This document shows, in pieces, positions 1-7,132 of a stretch of 8,650 nt of DNA. The position numbers and the translations under genes were made by a program. The stretch lies in assembly GCA_016267585.1 (NCBI GenBank), contig JACQUT010000125.1, positions 1 to 8,650 on the forward strand, written 5' to 3'. The DNA comes from Cyanobacteria bacterium NC_groundwater_1444_Ag_S-0.65um_54_12. GTDB taxonomy: Bacteria > Cyanobacteriota > Sericytochromatia > S15B-MN24 > VGJW01. The first letter of the stretch is position 1; each line of letters opens with the position of its first letter. The notes below the pieces were generated by a model, which worked only from the letters and a program-made list of their open reading frames with translations, was not told the DNA's origin and did no database searches.

Positions 1-61
1 AAAGTAATCTTTTAACTACTTAACGTCTGATCAAGACTTAGCGTCGCATGTGCTGGCAGGG

Positions 62-91
62 GTGTCAAGAGGCTGCTACTTGCTCTATAAT
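62..91 (+). promoter_or_regulatory. Candidate sigma70-type promoter of the envelope-protein gene
   Basis: A perfect TATAAT lies at 86-91. The best -35 is GTGTCA at 62-67 (4 of 6 matches to TTGACA) with an 18-nt spacer. There is no extended -10 TG. Transcription would begin near 98, giving a leader of about 90 nt before the TTG start at 190. The -10 is seen directly; its use is inferred. Confidence 0.45.
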
Positions 92-104
92 GCCGGCTGT
101 TAGT

Positions 105-165
105 GTTCACGGTAGTGACGAGAAGTTACGCAGCAAAATAATAGGTTCTTGTCAGAACGTGAACC
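105..165 (+). repeat. Nested small inverted repeats in the leader of the envelope-protein gene
   Basis: GTTCAC at 105-110 is matched by GTGAAC at 159-164. Inside this span, GTTCT (145-149) and AGAAC (154-158) flank TGTC, and GGTTC (144-148) pairs with GAACC (161-165). These could be an RNA hairpin ahead of the ribosome binding site or a repressor site downstream of the putative promoter. The arms are short, so chance is a real alternative. Confidence 0.3.
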
Positions 166-189
166 GGAATTCTGGTCAGGAGAGGCCTC

Positions 190-3100
190 TTGAAGTATCT
201 CTGGGCAATATTGCTAATTCTCTGCGGCATGTTCAGCGCGCTGGAGCCTGGCAGTGCCGCTACCCTGGTGCCACCGGGCAGCGCTTGGCGAACCATAGAA
301 ACGCCGCATTTCAGGATTCACTTTCCGCCAGAACTGCGTGAAATAGCGCGCAGGGCAGCCGTGATGGCAGAGGAATGCCATGCACGTTTGGGGCCCTATT
401 TCGGGCGCACCGAAATAATAACCAATGTGACCATTCTCGATACGGAAGACACTACTAATGGTTTTGCGACAACTTTCCCCGAAACATCGCTCACTTTTTT
501 CGTGACACCACCATCTCCGGACGAAGAATGGTACGTAGGTCGGTATGATAACTGGCTGAAGATGATAATAGCTCACGAATACACTCATGTTTTGCAAGCC
601 CAGGTAGGGTCAGGTCCAGCTTCCATTCCCGGTCAATTGAACGCTATTGCCGTGCGAGCTTTTCTTCCGGAATTCTCCCCTTTGCTGATGCTTGATTTCC
701 TGCCGGAGTTCATGAAAGAGGGACTGGCGGTTTTTCAAGAGAGCGCTATTTCGGGCGGTGGGCGCGCACTAGAAGGTGCGTTTGACATGATCATGCGCAC
801 GGATTTTCGCTCTGGCAAATTGGTCAGCATCGATCAGGCTTCTGGCAAGTACCCTTTGGATTGGGCGCCCGGAGGCGCACATTATGTCTACGGAACAGCC
901 TTCTATCGTTACTTGCTTTCCAAGTATGGCGATCAGGCTGCAGTCAAACTCACGCAGCGGCTCGGAGAAGCGCCTTGGCTGGGTATCAACGTGGCAGCCT
1001 GGCGTTCAGTAGGCCGGACGGTTTATCAGCTCTGGGAAGAGATGCTGTCATACTTCCAAGAACGCTATCAAGCCCAGGTTGCGGAGATCTCTCGCCTTCC
1101 GCTTACCATAGGGAAACCAGTAACGACGGCTGGCCGGAATCATCGACACCCGCGCTGGTTACCGGATGGTAGATTGGTATACACGCGATCCCCGCTGGAG
1201 GGTTCAGCCGGTTTAGTGAGCAGCAGACCAGACGGCTCGGATCAGCGTTTGTTATTGGCCAAATCATCGCGCAAGGATTATTCTTTGACAGCTGATGGCA
1301 AGGCGGTTTATTACTATGCGGAAGGGACTGGCCCGACCCTTACGGCTTTTTACGATATCTATCGTTTCTACTTGGAGTCGGGTAAAACTCAGCAGCTAAC
1401 TCACGGCTTGCGTGCTTCCTTCCCTGCCATTTCCCCCAGTGGCGATCGCATCTTGGTAGTGTTAAACGGCAGCGGGCGTAATGATCTGGGAATGCTCGAT
1501 CGCCACGGCAAACTGCTATGGCGTTTCCGGGGGCCTGATTTTGGAAGTTTTTCCAGCCCGACCTGGTCGCCTGATGGCAAGCGGATAGCTCTGGCACAAT
1601 GGGTCGATGGCCGAACCCAGGTCATGCTATTTGATCCGGAAACTCGCTCTATAGCGCCAGCAGCGCCCGAAGCGGCTGTGCAGCTTTATCCAGCTTGGTC
1701 GCCCGATTCACGCATGCTGCTGTTTGCTTCCGATCGAACCGGGGTCATGAACCTGCATGCCGTGCGTTTGGCAGACGGTAAGCGTTTTCGCATCACCAAC
1801 GTCTTGGGAGGCGCCTTTGACCCGGCTGTTTCACCCGACGGCACGCAGCTGGCTTTTGCCGAATATCATGGTAGCGGTGCCGAATATCATGCTGTCGGTT
1901 ACGATATCCAGTTGCTGCCATATCAGCCAGCAACCTGGCTGCCAGAAGATACGGACGGAACCGTGATCGACTACCGATCCGGATCTGAACCGTTCCGATC
2001 CAAGGCCGGTGGCCGGTGGCCGGTGGCCGCTAGCCGGGGCCGGGACGGTTCCGGTACGGTCCAATCGGATACGGATAGCGAGACAACCGTGCTAGATACC
2101 TTGCGTGAACAAGCTTATTCACCATTTCCTTCCCTTTTGCCGCAAAACATCTGGCCGCGCATCTTACTAGATCAGCTAAACCCGGGCTCGTTGGCCGCGC
2201 TGTCCAACCTGCCGGGTATTGGAGCAAACTTGCGCGGCGGTGGACCCCTCTTGGCAATTCAGGCCTACGGGCAAGATGTCCTGCAACAGCATTCCTACTT
2301 TGGCACTCTGGGGCTCATGGCAGGCGCCATGCGGACACTCTATGCGTTTTACTATACGAACAACCAGTTCGAGCCGTCATTATCGTTAGGTATCAGTGCC
2401 TTTCCCAATGTATTGCTAGCGACTCCCGGCACTGCCTCGCTCGAGCTTTTGGGTCGCGAGGAGCGTACCTTATCATTTGGTATTTCTTATCCTCCGCCTC
2501 CTACCCCGCTGCTAGGAAACTGGCTTTCCGGCATGGTAGGGCATGCCGAGGCGCGTTTCAAGTCTTTCCTGCCCTTTATCTCTATTGCCGGAAAAAACCA
2601 TGAATTTCCGGGGATTCCGTTACCCTTAGGTAATGTATTACTGCCGGTACGCGAAAACAGTCTCACTCTCAGTATTTTTGGCAACGAGACGGAACGGCCC
2701 TTCCGTGCTTTTTCGCCGGTTGGTGGGCCACTTTGGACAGCGGGCCTGGAACGATCCGATACCCTTTTTGGAAGCGATCTAGGACATACGCGCGCCTGGT
2801 TCGAAGGACGTTATTTCTTGAAGGCTTTCGATCGTCAAGTCTTGGCGCTGCGTGCACTCGGTGGCGCCAATTTTGTGGATCCACAGCTACCGAATAGCAA
2901 CGGAGCTATTTATTACAACCCTGACTTCTTTTTACTGGGTGATTCGGTGGCCACCAGCTCTCCCACTTTTGCGACCGGCCGTTCGAGCAGTACCATCATA
3001 CATTCTTTGGATGATTTGCGTGGCTTGCCAAGCGAGTTAGAAAGCCAGGTGCCGTTGCGCGGTTATGCCAGCGGAGTCGAGATTGGAAGACACGTTACTT

Positions 3101-3381
3101 TATTGAGCGCCGAATATCGCATTCCGCTCTGGGAGGTACAACGTGGCATCGGTACTGTACCGTTTTTTGTAGAGCGGCTCTCCGTGGCACCTTTTCTTGA
3201 TGTAGGCAAGGCTTGGACTACCTGGGATAGCGCACCGCTGCTCACTGGCTTGGGCATTGAAACTCGTGCCCATGTCGTTCTGGCACAAAGTATTCCGAGT
3301 GAGTTTCGCCTCGGTTATGCCAAGGGACTACATCCGCTGGGGGTGCATCAGCTCATTTTGGGAATCGGCGCAGTATTTTAA
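190..3381 (+). CDS. Exported fusion: HEXXH metallopeptidase, TolB-like propeller and Omp85-type outer-membrane barrel
   Basis: The start is TTG, chosen because AGGAGAGG (178-185) precedes it and residues 1-24 form a signal peptide (hydrophobic core 4-17, SAA at the predicted cleavage site). Residues 30-300 resemble the peptidase MA-like gluzincins: HEYTH at 129-133, with E177 in KEGLAVFQE as the likely third zinc ligand. Six PD40/TolB-like repeats follow at about 318-332, 365-375, 410-424, 455-469, 499-515 and 542-559, with SPDG-type turns, predicting a six-bladed propeller. A polar linker (about 584-640) leads to a beta-barrel (about 680-1063). Its end resembles the bacterial surface antigen (Omp85/BamA) family: LRGY at 956-959, AEYRIPL at 974-980, FLDVGKAW at 1002-1009 and a terminal Phe. 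No POTRA domain is visible; the propeller occupies that position. It probably sits in the outer membrane with peptidase and propeller in the periplasm or outside. The substrate is unknown. It has its own promoter and is not obviously linked to the signalling genes. Confidence 0.88.
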   Translation: MKYLWAILLILCGMFSALEPGSAATLVPPGSAWRTIETPHFRIHFPPELREIARRAAVMAEECHARLGPYFGRTEIITNVTILDTEDTTNGFATTFPETSLTFFVTPPSPDEEWYVGRYDNWLKMIIAHEYTHVLQAQVGSGPASIPGQLNAIAVRAFLPEFSPLLMLDFLPEFMKEGLAVFQESAISGGGRALEGAFDMIMRTDFRSGKLVSIDQASGKYPLDWAPGGAHYVYGTAFYRYLLSKYGDQAAVKLTQRLGEAPWLGINVAAWRSVGRTVYQLWEEMLSYFQERYQAQVAEISRLPLTIGKPVTTAGRNHRHPRWLPDGRLVYTRSPLEGSAGLVSSRPDGSDQRLLLAKSSRKDYSLTADGKAVYYYAEGTGPTLTAFYDIYRFYLESGKTQQLTHGLRASFPAISPSGDRILVVLNGSGRNDLGMLDRHGKLLWRFRGPDFGSFSSPTWSPDGKRIALAQWVDGRTQVMLFDPETRSIAPAAPEAAVQLYPAWSPDSRMLLFASDRTGVMNLHAVRLADGKRFRITNVLGGAFDPAVSPDGTQLAFAEYHGSGAEYHAVGYDIQLLPYQPATWLPEDTDGTVIDYRSGSEPFRSKAGGRWPVAASRGRDGSGTVQSDTDSETTVLDTLREQAYSPFPSLLPQNIWPRILLDQLNPGSLAALSNLPGIGANLRGGGPLLAIQAYGQDVLQQHSYFGTLGLMAGAMRTLYAFYYTNNQFEPSLSLGISAFPNVLLATPGTASLELLGREERTLSFGISYPPPPTPLLGNWLSGMVGHAEARFKSFLPFISIAGKNHEFPGIPLPLGNVLLPVRENSLTLSIFGNETERPFRAFSPVGGPLWTAGLERSDTLFGSDLGHTRAWFEGRYFLKAFDRQVLALRALGGANFVDPQLPNSNGAIYYNPDFFLLGDSVATSSPTFATGRSSSTIIHSLDDLRGLPSELESQVPLRGYASGVEIGRHVTLLSAEYRIPLWEVQRGIGTVPFFVERLSVAPFLDVGKAWTTWDSAPLLTGLGIETRAHVVLAQSIPSEFRLGYAKGLHPLGVHQLILGIGAVF
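1858..1899 (+). repeat. 21-bp tandem duplication inside the envelope-protein gene
   Basis: Two adjacent 21-nt units, 1858-1878 and 1879-1899, match at 18 of 21 positions and share the 13-mer GCCGAATATCATG. They encode AEYHGSG then AEYHAVG, just after the sixth PD40 repeat, and preserve the reading frame. This looks like a local in-frame duplication that has begun to diverge. Confidence 0.75.
1950..2083 (+). repeat. GC-rich low-complexity segment with GGCCGGT heptanucleotide repeats
   Basis: GGCCGGT is repeated three full times plus four bases at 2004-2028. Around it, heptamer-like words recur: CCGATCC at 1974 and again at 1995 (21 nt apart), TTCCGAT, TTCCGGT, TACCGAT and TACGGAT. A perfect palindrome GATCCGGATC lies at 1976-1985, and 9-bp inverted arms CGGAACCGT (1956-1964) and ACGGTTCCG (2045-2053) bracket the core. 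The segment is clearly richer in G+C than the rest of the gene and encodes the polar linker (residues about 587-632) between propeller and barrel. It looks like decayed heptanucleotide expansion; insertion of a small repeat element is the alternative. Confidence 0.65.
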
Positions 3382-3384
3382 GCA

Positions 3385-3478
3385 CCTGCTCTGCAATCTC
3401 TCCGGTCTTGTTAATTTTTGCCATGCTGCTACGCGCGGACTATAGTTCATGGCGCATGCCGGGTAATAAGAGAGCAGG
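3385..3478 (+). repeat. Two nested inverted repeats around the STAS promoter
   Basis: The outer arms are CCTGCTCT (3385-3392) and AGAGCAGG (3471-3478). The inner arms GCCATG (3420-3425) and CATGGC (3448-3453) overlap the -35 and the predicted start point, and GGCGCATGCC (3451-3460) is a small further palindrome. No run of T follows, so they are not a terminator. They could be an operator, or chance. Confidence 0.3.
3418..3446 (+). promoter_or_regulatory. Sigma70-like promoter of the STAS-phosphatase operon
   Basis: TTGCCA (3418-3423) and TATAGT (3441-3446) are separated by exactly 17 nt, each one base from consensus. Transcription would begin near 3453, about 44 nt before the STAS start codon. 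No rho-independent terminator is visible between the stop at 3379-3381 and this promoter, so some read-through from upstream is possible. Confidence 0.6.
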
Positions 3479-3496
3479 CAGCGCAAAGGAGATAGC

Positions 3497-3853
3497 ATGC
3501 CGCTGATCGTGAAACAGACTCCCTATAGTACTTTCGTAGTTCTGACTGTCCAAGGTAAGGTAGACCCCCAAAACGTTCGGGAACTCGAAGAAGCTACTCG
3601 TGCAGCGCTGACCGGTGCTCGAGTCTCTTTGATTTTTGACTTCAGTGGCCTCGAGTTCATCATCAGTTCCGGGATGGGTATGTTGCTGGTAGCCAAGAAC
3701 CTGGCAGCAGAGCGTGGTGGTGAAGTATTACTGGCTGGAGTACGACCGGATGTTTACCGCGTCTTCGATCTTTTGGACTTTCCCATTTTCTTTCGGTTTT
3801 TCCCGCATGTAGATGTTGCTGTAAAGGAATTACTCCAGTGGTCAAGTAAGTAA
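3497..3853 (+). CDS. STAS-domain anti-anti-sigma factor (RsbV/SpoIIAA-like)
   Basis: This 118-residue, single-domain cytoplasmic protein has the usual length for RsbV/SpoIIAA. The ATG is preceded by AAAGGAGA (3485-3492). Key signature: IFDFSGLEFIISSGMGMLL at residues 46-64, where the SSG (57-59) is the phosphorylation loop; the beta-strand LIFDFSG before it and the helix after it are typical. The Asp commonly found before the two serines is Ile here, a variant that also occurs in the family. In the known scheme a kinase (RsbW/SpoIIAB type) phosphorylates the Ser and a PP2C phosphatase reverses this, letting the unphosphorylated STAS protein capture the kinase and free its partner. The next gene, 13 nt downstream, encodes such a phosphatase and is its probable partner. 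No RsbW-type kinase or sigma factor is in the window, so the final target is unknown. Confidence 0.9.
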   Translation: MPLIVKQTPYSTFVVLTVQGKVDPQNVRELEEATRAALTGARVSLIFDFSGLEFIISSGMGMLLVAKNLAAERGGEVLLAGVRPDVYRVFDLLDFPIFFRFFPHVDVAVKELLQWSSK

Positions 3854-3866
3854 GGCCTGTTAGTAA

Positions 3867-6368
3867 ATGAAATCCGGAGCCTCAAACGGGCTCACCTTGA
3901 GCCTGTTCATCATCGTCTGGGTCTTGACGATCGGTGTGGATTTGGCGGTCATCATGGAACAACGGAGCTGGCTAGGCCAGGATATGCCGAGCTTTCGTGT
4001 CTCTGACAGCATGCGGGTAACCCTTACCAGAAATGCTAATTCGGGAATAACAAACGGCGATAAGCTATTGCAAATGGCTGGTCGAGCCGTTAACCATCCT
4101 TGGGAAATTCAAGAATATCTTCGCGCCGCTCCCCGAGTTGCTAATCATAGTTACCAGTTATCAGGACGTTATGGCCCCATGACAATCAACTTGGCTTCGT
4201 ACCGCTGGACCTGGGGTGATGCGCTAGGATTGGTGAGTATTCCGCTGATAGTAGGTTTGCTTCACCTGGTCGTGGCAAGCATGGCTTTTTTGCGAACCTA
4301 CTTCCACGAAGCTTTTCGACCTTTGTTGCTCTATTGCGGGGCAGTAAGCTGGGCTTTTGCCATACCATATCTTTCCGCTAGCAAACATTTTGCACCGTTT
4401 CCCTGGGCGATGGCTGCATTACTGTTGGCGACCGGAGCAGCTTGGCATCTGACCATGGCGTTTCCGGCACCCTGGCGTGGCATGCGTGAGCGTTGGTACC
4501 TGCGTGCGCTTCCTTATGCGTTAGCCAGTAGCTTGGCGTCAGGTGTACTGCTCTCTTACACGAAGTTGCGTGACAGTAACCTGGAATTGCTCGATTTCGT
4601 TGCCAGAGGTGCCGAGACTGTCACCTGGATTCTCGTGATGCTGGTGGCAATCGGCATGGTTTTCAATATCTTTGGAACCGCCCGCCGTTCGGCAATGCCA
4701 GGGGCACGCGTATTGGCTCGCCTGGCTCTGGAAGGTGCCATGGTGGCATTTTTGCCGACTTTGCTCTTACAAAGCGTTGCGCTAGCGTTCCCGGGGACGC
4801 CGGTGAATTCGCTGGCACAACTGAGCCTGTTGCTGTTATTTGTCTTTCCGCTCACGGTTTACCTGGGTATGACGCGTCTGCGGTTAACCGAAATCCAGCA
4901 ACGAATGGAACAATTGACCATAATGATACTGGCCGGTGCCGGATTGCTCTTGGCTTATGTAGGAACCATAGCTACCCTTACCGGAATCAGTTTACTGACC
5001 AGATGGGATGGCAAGCCTTTCCACTACCTTGCTACTATCATTGTCGTAGTGCTTTGCCCTTTACTTCTTACCGGGACGAAAAAAAGCATAGATTACCTGT
5101 TAGAGCGCAAGCAAGCACACTTTGGACAGGTGGTCGGTGAGTTTGCCCAAGCCATTCGCAACCTGGTCACCAACGAGGATTTGTTGAAGGCACTGGCTGC
5201 GCGCTGCGAACGAGCCTTTCAGCCACGCTATCTAGTGGCTTACTGGAAAGACGATCAATCAGGCCAGTTGACCCCCGAGCTGGTCTTGGGGCTTTCAGTC
5301 GATCGTGTGCAAGCGTTACGCAATGAGGATCCCGCTTATCCGCAACGCGTAGGACCATTCACGTTGCGGGAGCTGGACTCGCAGGCCAGAAGCGAGAAAC
5401 GAATTTCGGGACTAGCTCTCGCTTTGCGCTCCAATTCCCCTGACTCATTATATGGCTTGATAGTATTAGGGCCCCGGCGTAGCGGCGAACCATATGCGCC
5501 AGATGACAACGAGTTGCTAAATCTCTTGGGTGATCAATTACAGGTAGGGTTAGAACATGTGCAGCTAATCCGGAAAGTGACAGAACAAGAGAAGACTCGC
5601 CACGAGCTGGAGATTGCCAGGCAAGTTCAGCTTGGACTCTTACCGAAACAGCTCCCTAAAGTAGCTGGCTTCAGTGTGTCAGGCAGCTCGGATCCAGCGT
5701 TGGAAGTTGGTGGTGATCTCTATGATGTTGTTGCACTAGCTGGTGGTCGTATCGGGATACTAATCGGCGATGTATCAGGCAAAGGCATGCCAGCGGCGCT
5801 ACTCATGACTTCTGCTCTATCTTGCTTCAGGACAGCGGTTCAGAGCTATGATTCACCAGCCGCTCTAGTTACCCGCATGAACGAGGTGATATGTAGCCAC
5901 ACACCCCACGAGGGGATGTTTGTCGCGGCCTGCTATGCCATCTGCGATCCGAGCGGGCAACTGGTGATCGCTAATGCCGGTATGCCACGTCCCTTACGAA
6001 ATGGTGAAGAAATCCCCGCCAAAGGTCCACCGCTGGGAATAATGAAAGGTTACACGTACCAGGAGCTGACGTTACCTATGGCAAACAATGACCTGGTACT
6101 ATTTTGGTCTGATGGGCTGGAAGATGTTCATGATGCGCATGGCAAAGTTCTTGGCTTCGAGCGGTTGCTGGCGACTGCGCGAAGCAATGGCCAAAATGCC
6201 GAAAGTTTGCATATTGCTCTCCTCAAGGCGGCTACAGCTTTCAGAGGTGCGGCACGGCCTTTCGATGATATTACTATTGTGACCTTTCAGGTCAGAACAG
6301 CAGGTATGTTGCATACTGGCAATCTGCTCGCTCCACGGAAGGTTTTGCGTCCACCCACCCGCCTTTGA
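3867..6368 (+). CDS. Membrane-bound PP2C (SpoIIE/RsbU-type) phosphatase with PDZ-like, multi-pass membrane and GAF domains
   Basis: Predicted to dephosphorylate the upstream STAS protein. Residues 9-30 form a first membrane segment. Residues 40-110 form an extracytoplasmic loop with a PDZ-like pattern (SGITNGDKLLQMAGRAV at 59-75). About nine further hydrophobic segments follow between 118 and 403, then a GAF-like domain (about 420-565) and a coiled linker with ELEIARQVQLGLLP (580-593). The phosphatase domain is 594-810 with a full motif set: EVGGDLYD (613-620), GDVSGKGMPAAL (634-645), NAGMPRPL (703-710), WSDGLEDV (747-754) and FDDIT (799-803). Asp617, Asp635, Asp749 and Asp800/801 are the probable Mn/Mg ligands, so it should be active. 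A short basic tail ends it. The start has only a weak AAGG (3852-3855) overlapping the STAS stop, suggesting translational coupling; the first membrane segment rules out much later starts. It lacks the RsbU N-terminal RsbT-binding domain, so input is likely from the membrane/PDZ or GAF parts. Confidence 0.9.
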   Translation: MKSGASNGLTLSLFIIVWVLTIGVDLAVIMEQRSWLGQDMPSFRVSDSMRVTLTRNANSGITNGDKLLQMAGRAVNHPWEIQEYLRAAPRVANHSYQLSGRYGPMTINLASYRWTWGDALGLVSIPLIVGLLHLVVASMAFLRTYFHEAFRPLLLYCGAVSWAFAIPYLSASKHFAPFPWAMAALLLATGAAWHLTMAFPAPWRGMRERWYLRALPYALASSLASGVLLSYTKLRDSNLELLDFVARGAETVTWILVMLVAIGMVFNIFGTARRSAMPGARVLARLALEGAMVAFLPTLLLQSVALAFPGTPVNSLAQLSLLLLFVFPLTVYLGMTRLRLTEIQQRMEQLTIMILAGAGLLLAYVGTIATLTGISLLTRWDGKPFHYLATIIVVVLCPLLLTGTKKSIDYLLERKQAHFGQVVGEFAQAIRNLVTNEDLLKALAARCERAFQPRYLVAYWKDDQSGQLTPELVLGLSVDRVQALRNEDPAYPQRVGPFTLRELDSQARSEKRISGLALALRSNSPDSLYGLIVLGPRRSGEPYAPDDNELLNLLGDQLQVGLEHVQLIRKVTEQEKTRHELEIARQVQLGLLPKQLPKVAGFSVSGSSDPALEVGGDLYDVVALAGGRIGILIGDVSGKGMPAALLMTSALSCFRTAVQSYDSPAALVTRMNEVICSHTPHEGMFVAACYAICDPSGQLVIANAGMPRPLRNGEEIPAKGPPLGIMKGYTYQELTLPMANNDLVLFWSDGLEDVHDAHGKVLGFERLLATARSNGQNAESLHIALLKAATAFRGAARPFDDITIVTFQVRTAGMLHTGNLLAPRKVLRPPTRL

Positions 6369-6523
6369 TTTTGCATATCATTAAGAAGAATGCGGTAAAA
6401 AATTGGGCAATGATGAAATTCTTGCTACGAGCAGAAAGCTCACTGGACACAGCCGGCGATAAAGATAGCAATGAGCGTTCAGCTATTTCGGGCAGCAAAT
6501 TCCAAGGGTAAGCAGGAGGGTGG
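6369..6523. other. 155-nt gap between phosphatase and helical-protein genes
   Basis: I see no terminator hairpin and no convincing promoter. The best promoter match, TTGCAT (6371-6376) with TAAAAA (6396-6401), has a 19-nt spacer and poor matches. The downstream gene may therefore be read from the STAS promoter. A ribosome binding site lies at 6514-6520. Confidence 0.4.
6410..6511 (+). CDS. Doubtful small ORF in the gap after the phosphatase gene
   Basis: A 33-codon ORF (beginning MMKFLLRAESS, ending SGSKFQG) starts at ATGATG and stops at TAA 6509-6511, twelve bases before the next start codon and just ahead of its ribosome binding site. The frame is open back into the end of the phosphatase gene, so a TTG start at 6371 (46 codons) is also possible. 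There is no Shine-Dalgarno sequence before either start and no recognisable family. Its only support is that it fills the gap and would couple to the next gene. Confidence 0.2.
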   Translation: MMKFLLRAESSLDTAGDKDSNERSAISGSKFQG

Positions 6524-7114
6524 ATGGAAGGTATCAGTGAGGTATTGGCGCAGCAAACGCGAAATACGACAGCTCTGACCCCCTACCAGGGGAATCGCCC
6601 GCTAGCAGCAGACAGCCAACTAGGGCATTTGCGGCAGCTGTTGGCACAGCTCAAGCAGTTGTCAGGACAGTTTCCGCCAGAGATTTTGGCGATGCTGGCG
6701 GGCCTCATCGCAGAAGTACAGGCGGTACTAGCTGCTGGTGGTCCGCCGGTGGCCATCGGATCGCTGATCGCCAAGCTAGAGAAGATTATTCATATCCTCA
6801 TGCAACTACTGCAAGAACTAGCAACTCGCAACGGTCAAATCGACTTGTTGCCATTGCTTGCTTTCTTGCGTGGCCTGATCGTACAAGCAGATTTGCGAAA
6901 ACGTGCCATCATTGCCAAGCTTATCCAGGCTTTACGCTTGGCAATCCACGAGGGTTCACTCAAGGGCACAGATGAACTGTTGATGCGCCCTTTCCCCGAG
7001 CTATCTTTGGTCGATGCTACTGCCGCTAATGCCGTTAGTTCACTTCAAGGATTGATCGCCCTTGCCCAGAGAGGGGACTCCATCACGCGCGAAGCGCCGG
7101 GGGAGAGTAGGTAA
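6524..7114 (+). CDS. Unrecognised all-helical protein of 196 residues
   Basis: I do not recognise a family. The ATG has an excellent AGGAGGG (6514-6520) directly upstream, and codon use resembles the neighbours, so the gene is convincing. It has no signal peptide, no membrane segment, no Cys and no Trp. After a polar N-terminus (1-30), residues 32-140 form a series of Leu/Ala/Ile-rich amphipathic helices broken at Pro or Gly: about 33-47, 51-71, 77-101, 105-121 and 123-142. A less regular region with PFPEL (156-160) precedes a final helix (about 162-182) and a polar tail. The pattern suggests a small helical bundle or a scaffold that pairs with another protein. It lies 155 nt after the phosphatase on the same strand and converges with the kinase gene, so a role near the signalling genes is possible but unproven. 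Confidence 0.75.
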   Translation: MEGISEVLAQQTRNTTALTPYQGNRPLAADSQLGHLRQLLAQLKQLSGQFPPEILAMLAGLIAEVQAVLAAGGPPVAIGSLIAKLEKIIHILMQLLQELATRNGQIDLLPLLAFLRGLIVQADLRKRAIIAKLIQALRLAIHEGSLKGTDELLMRPFPELSLVDATAANAVSSLQGLIALAQRGDSITREAPGESR

Positions 7115-7132
7115 GGTCGATTGGGAATTGGT
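7115..7132. other. Short convergent intergenic junction
   Basis: Only 18 bases separate the TAA of the helical-protein gene from the TAG of the histidine kinase gene on the other strand. No stem followed by a T-run is visible on either strand, so termination must occur inside the opposing gene, by Rho, or by collision. Confidence 0.6.

Noticed and set aside
48..341. 97-codon plus-strand ORF overlapping the start of the envelope-protein gene
   Set aside because: Its second half runs in another frame of a gene with a clear signal peptide, it has no ribosome binding site, and its peptide has no domain pattern.
1442..1449. GCGATCGC, the cyanobacterial HIP1 octamer
   Set aside because: I saw only one copy in the window, whereas HIP1-rich genomes would be expected to carry several.
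6445..6467. GGCGATAAAG as a FliA-type -10 element
   Set aside because: It resembles GCCGATAA only partly and no matching -35 lies at the right distance.
6292..6498. Minus-strand 68-codon ORF across the gap after the phosphatase gene
   Set aside because: It overlaps the end of the phosphatase gene, lacks a good ribosome binding site and has no recognisable features.
7087..7097. GCGC-GAA-GCGC hairpin near the end of the helical-protein gene as a terminator
   Set aside because: The stem is only four pairs and no T-run follows on either strand.
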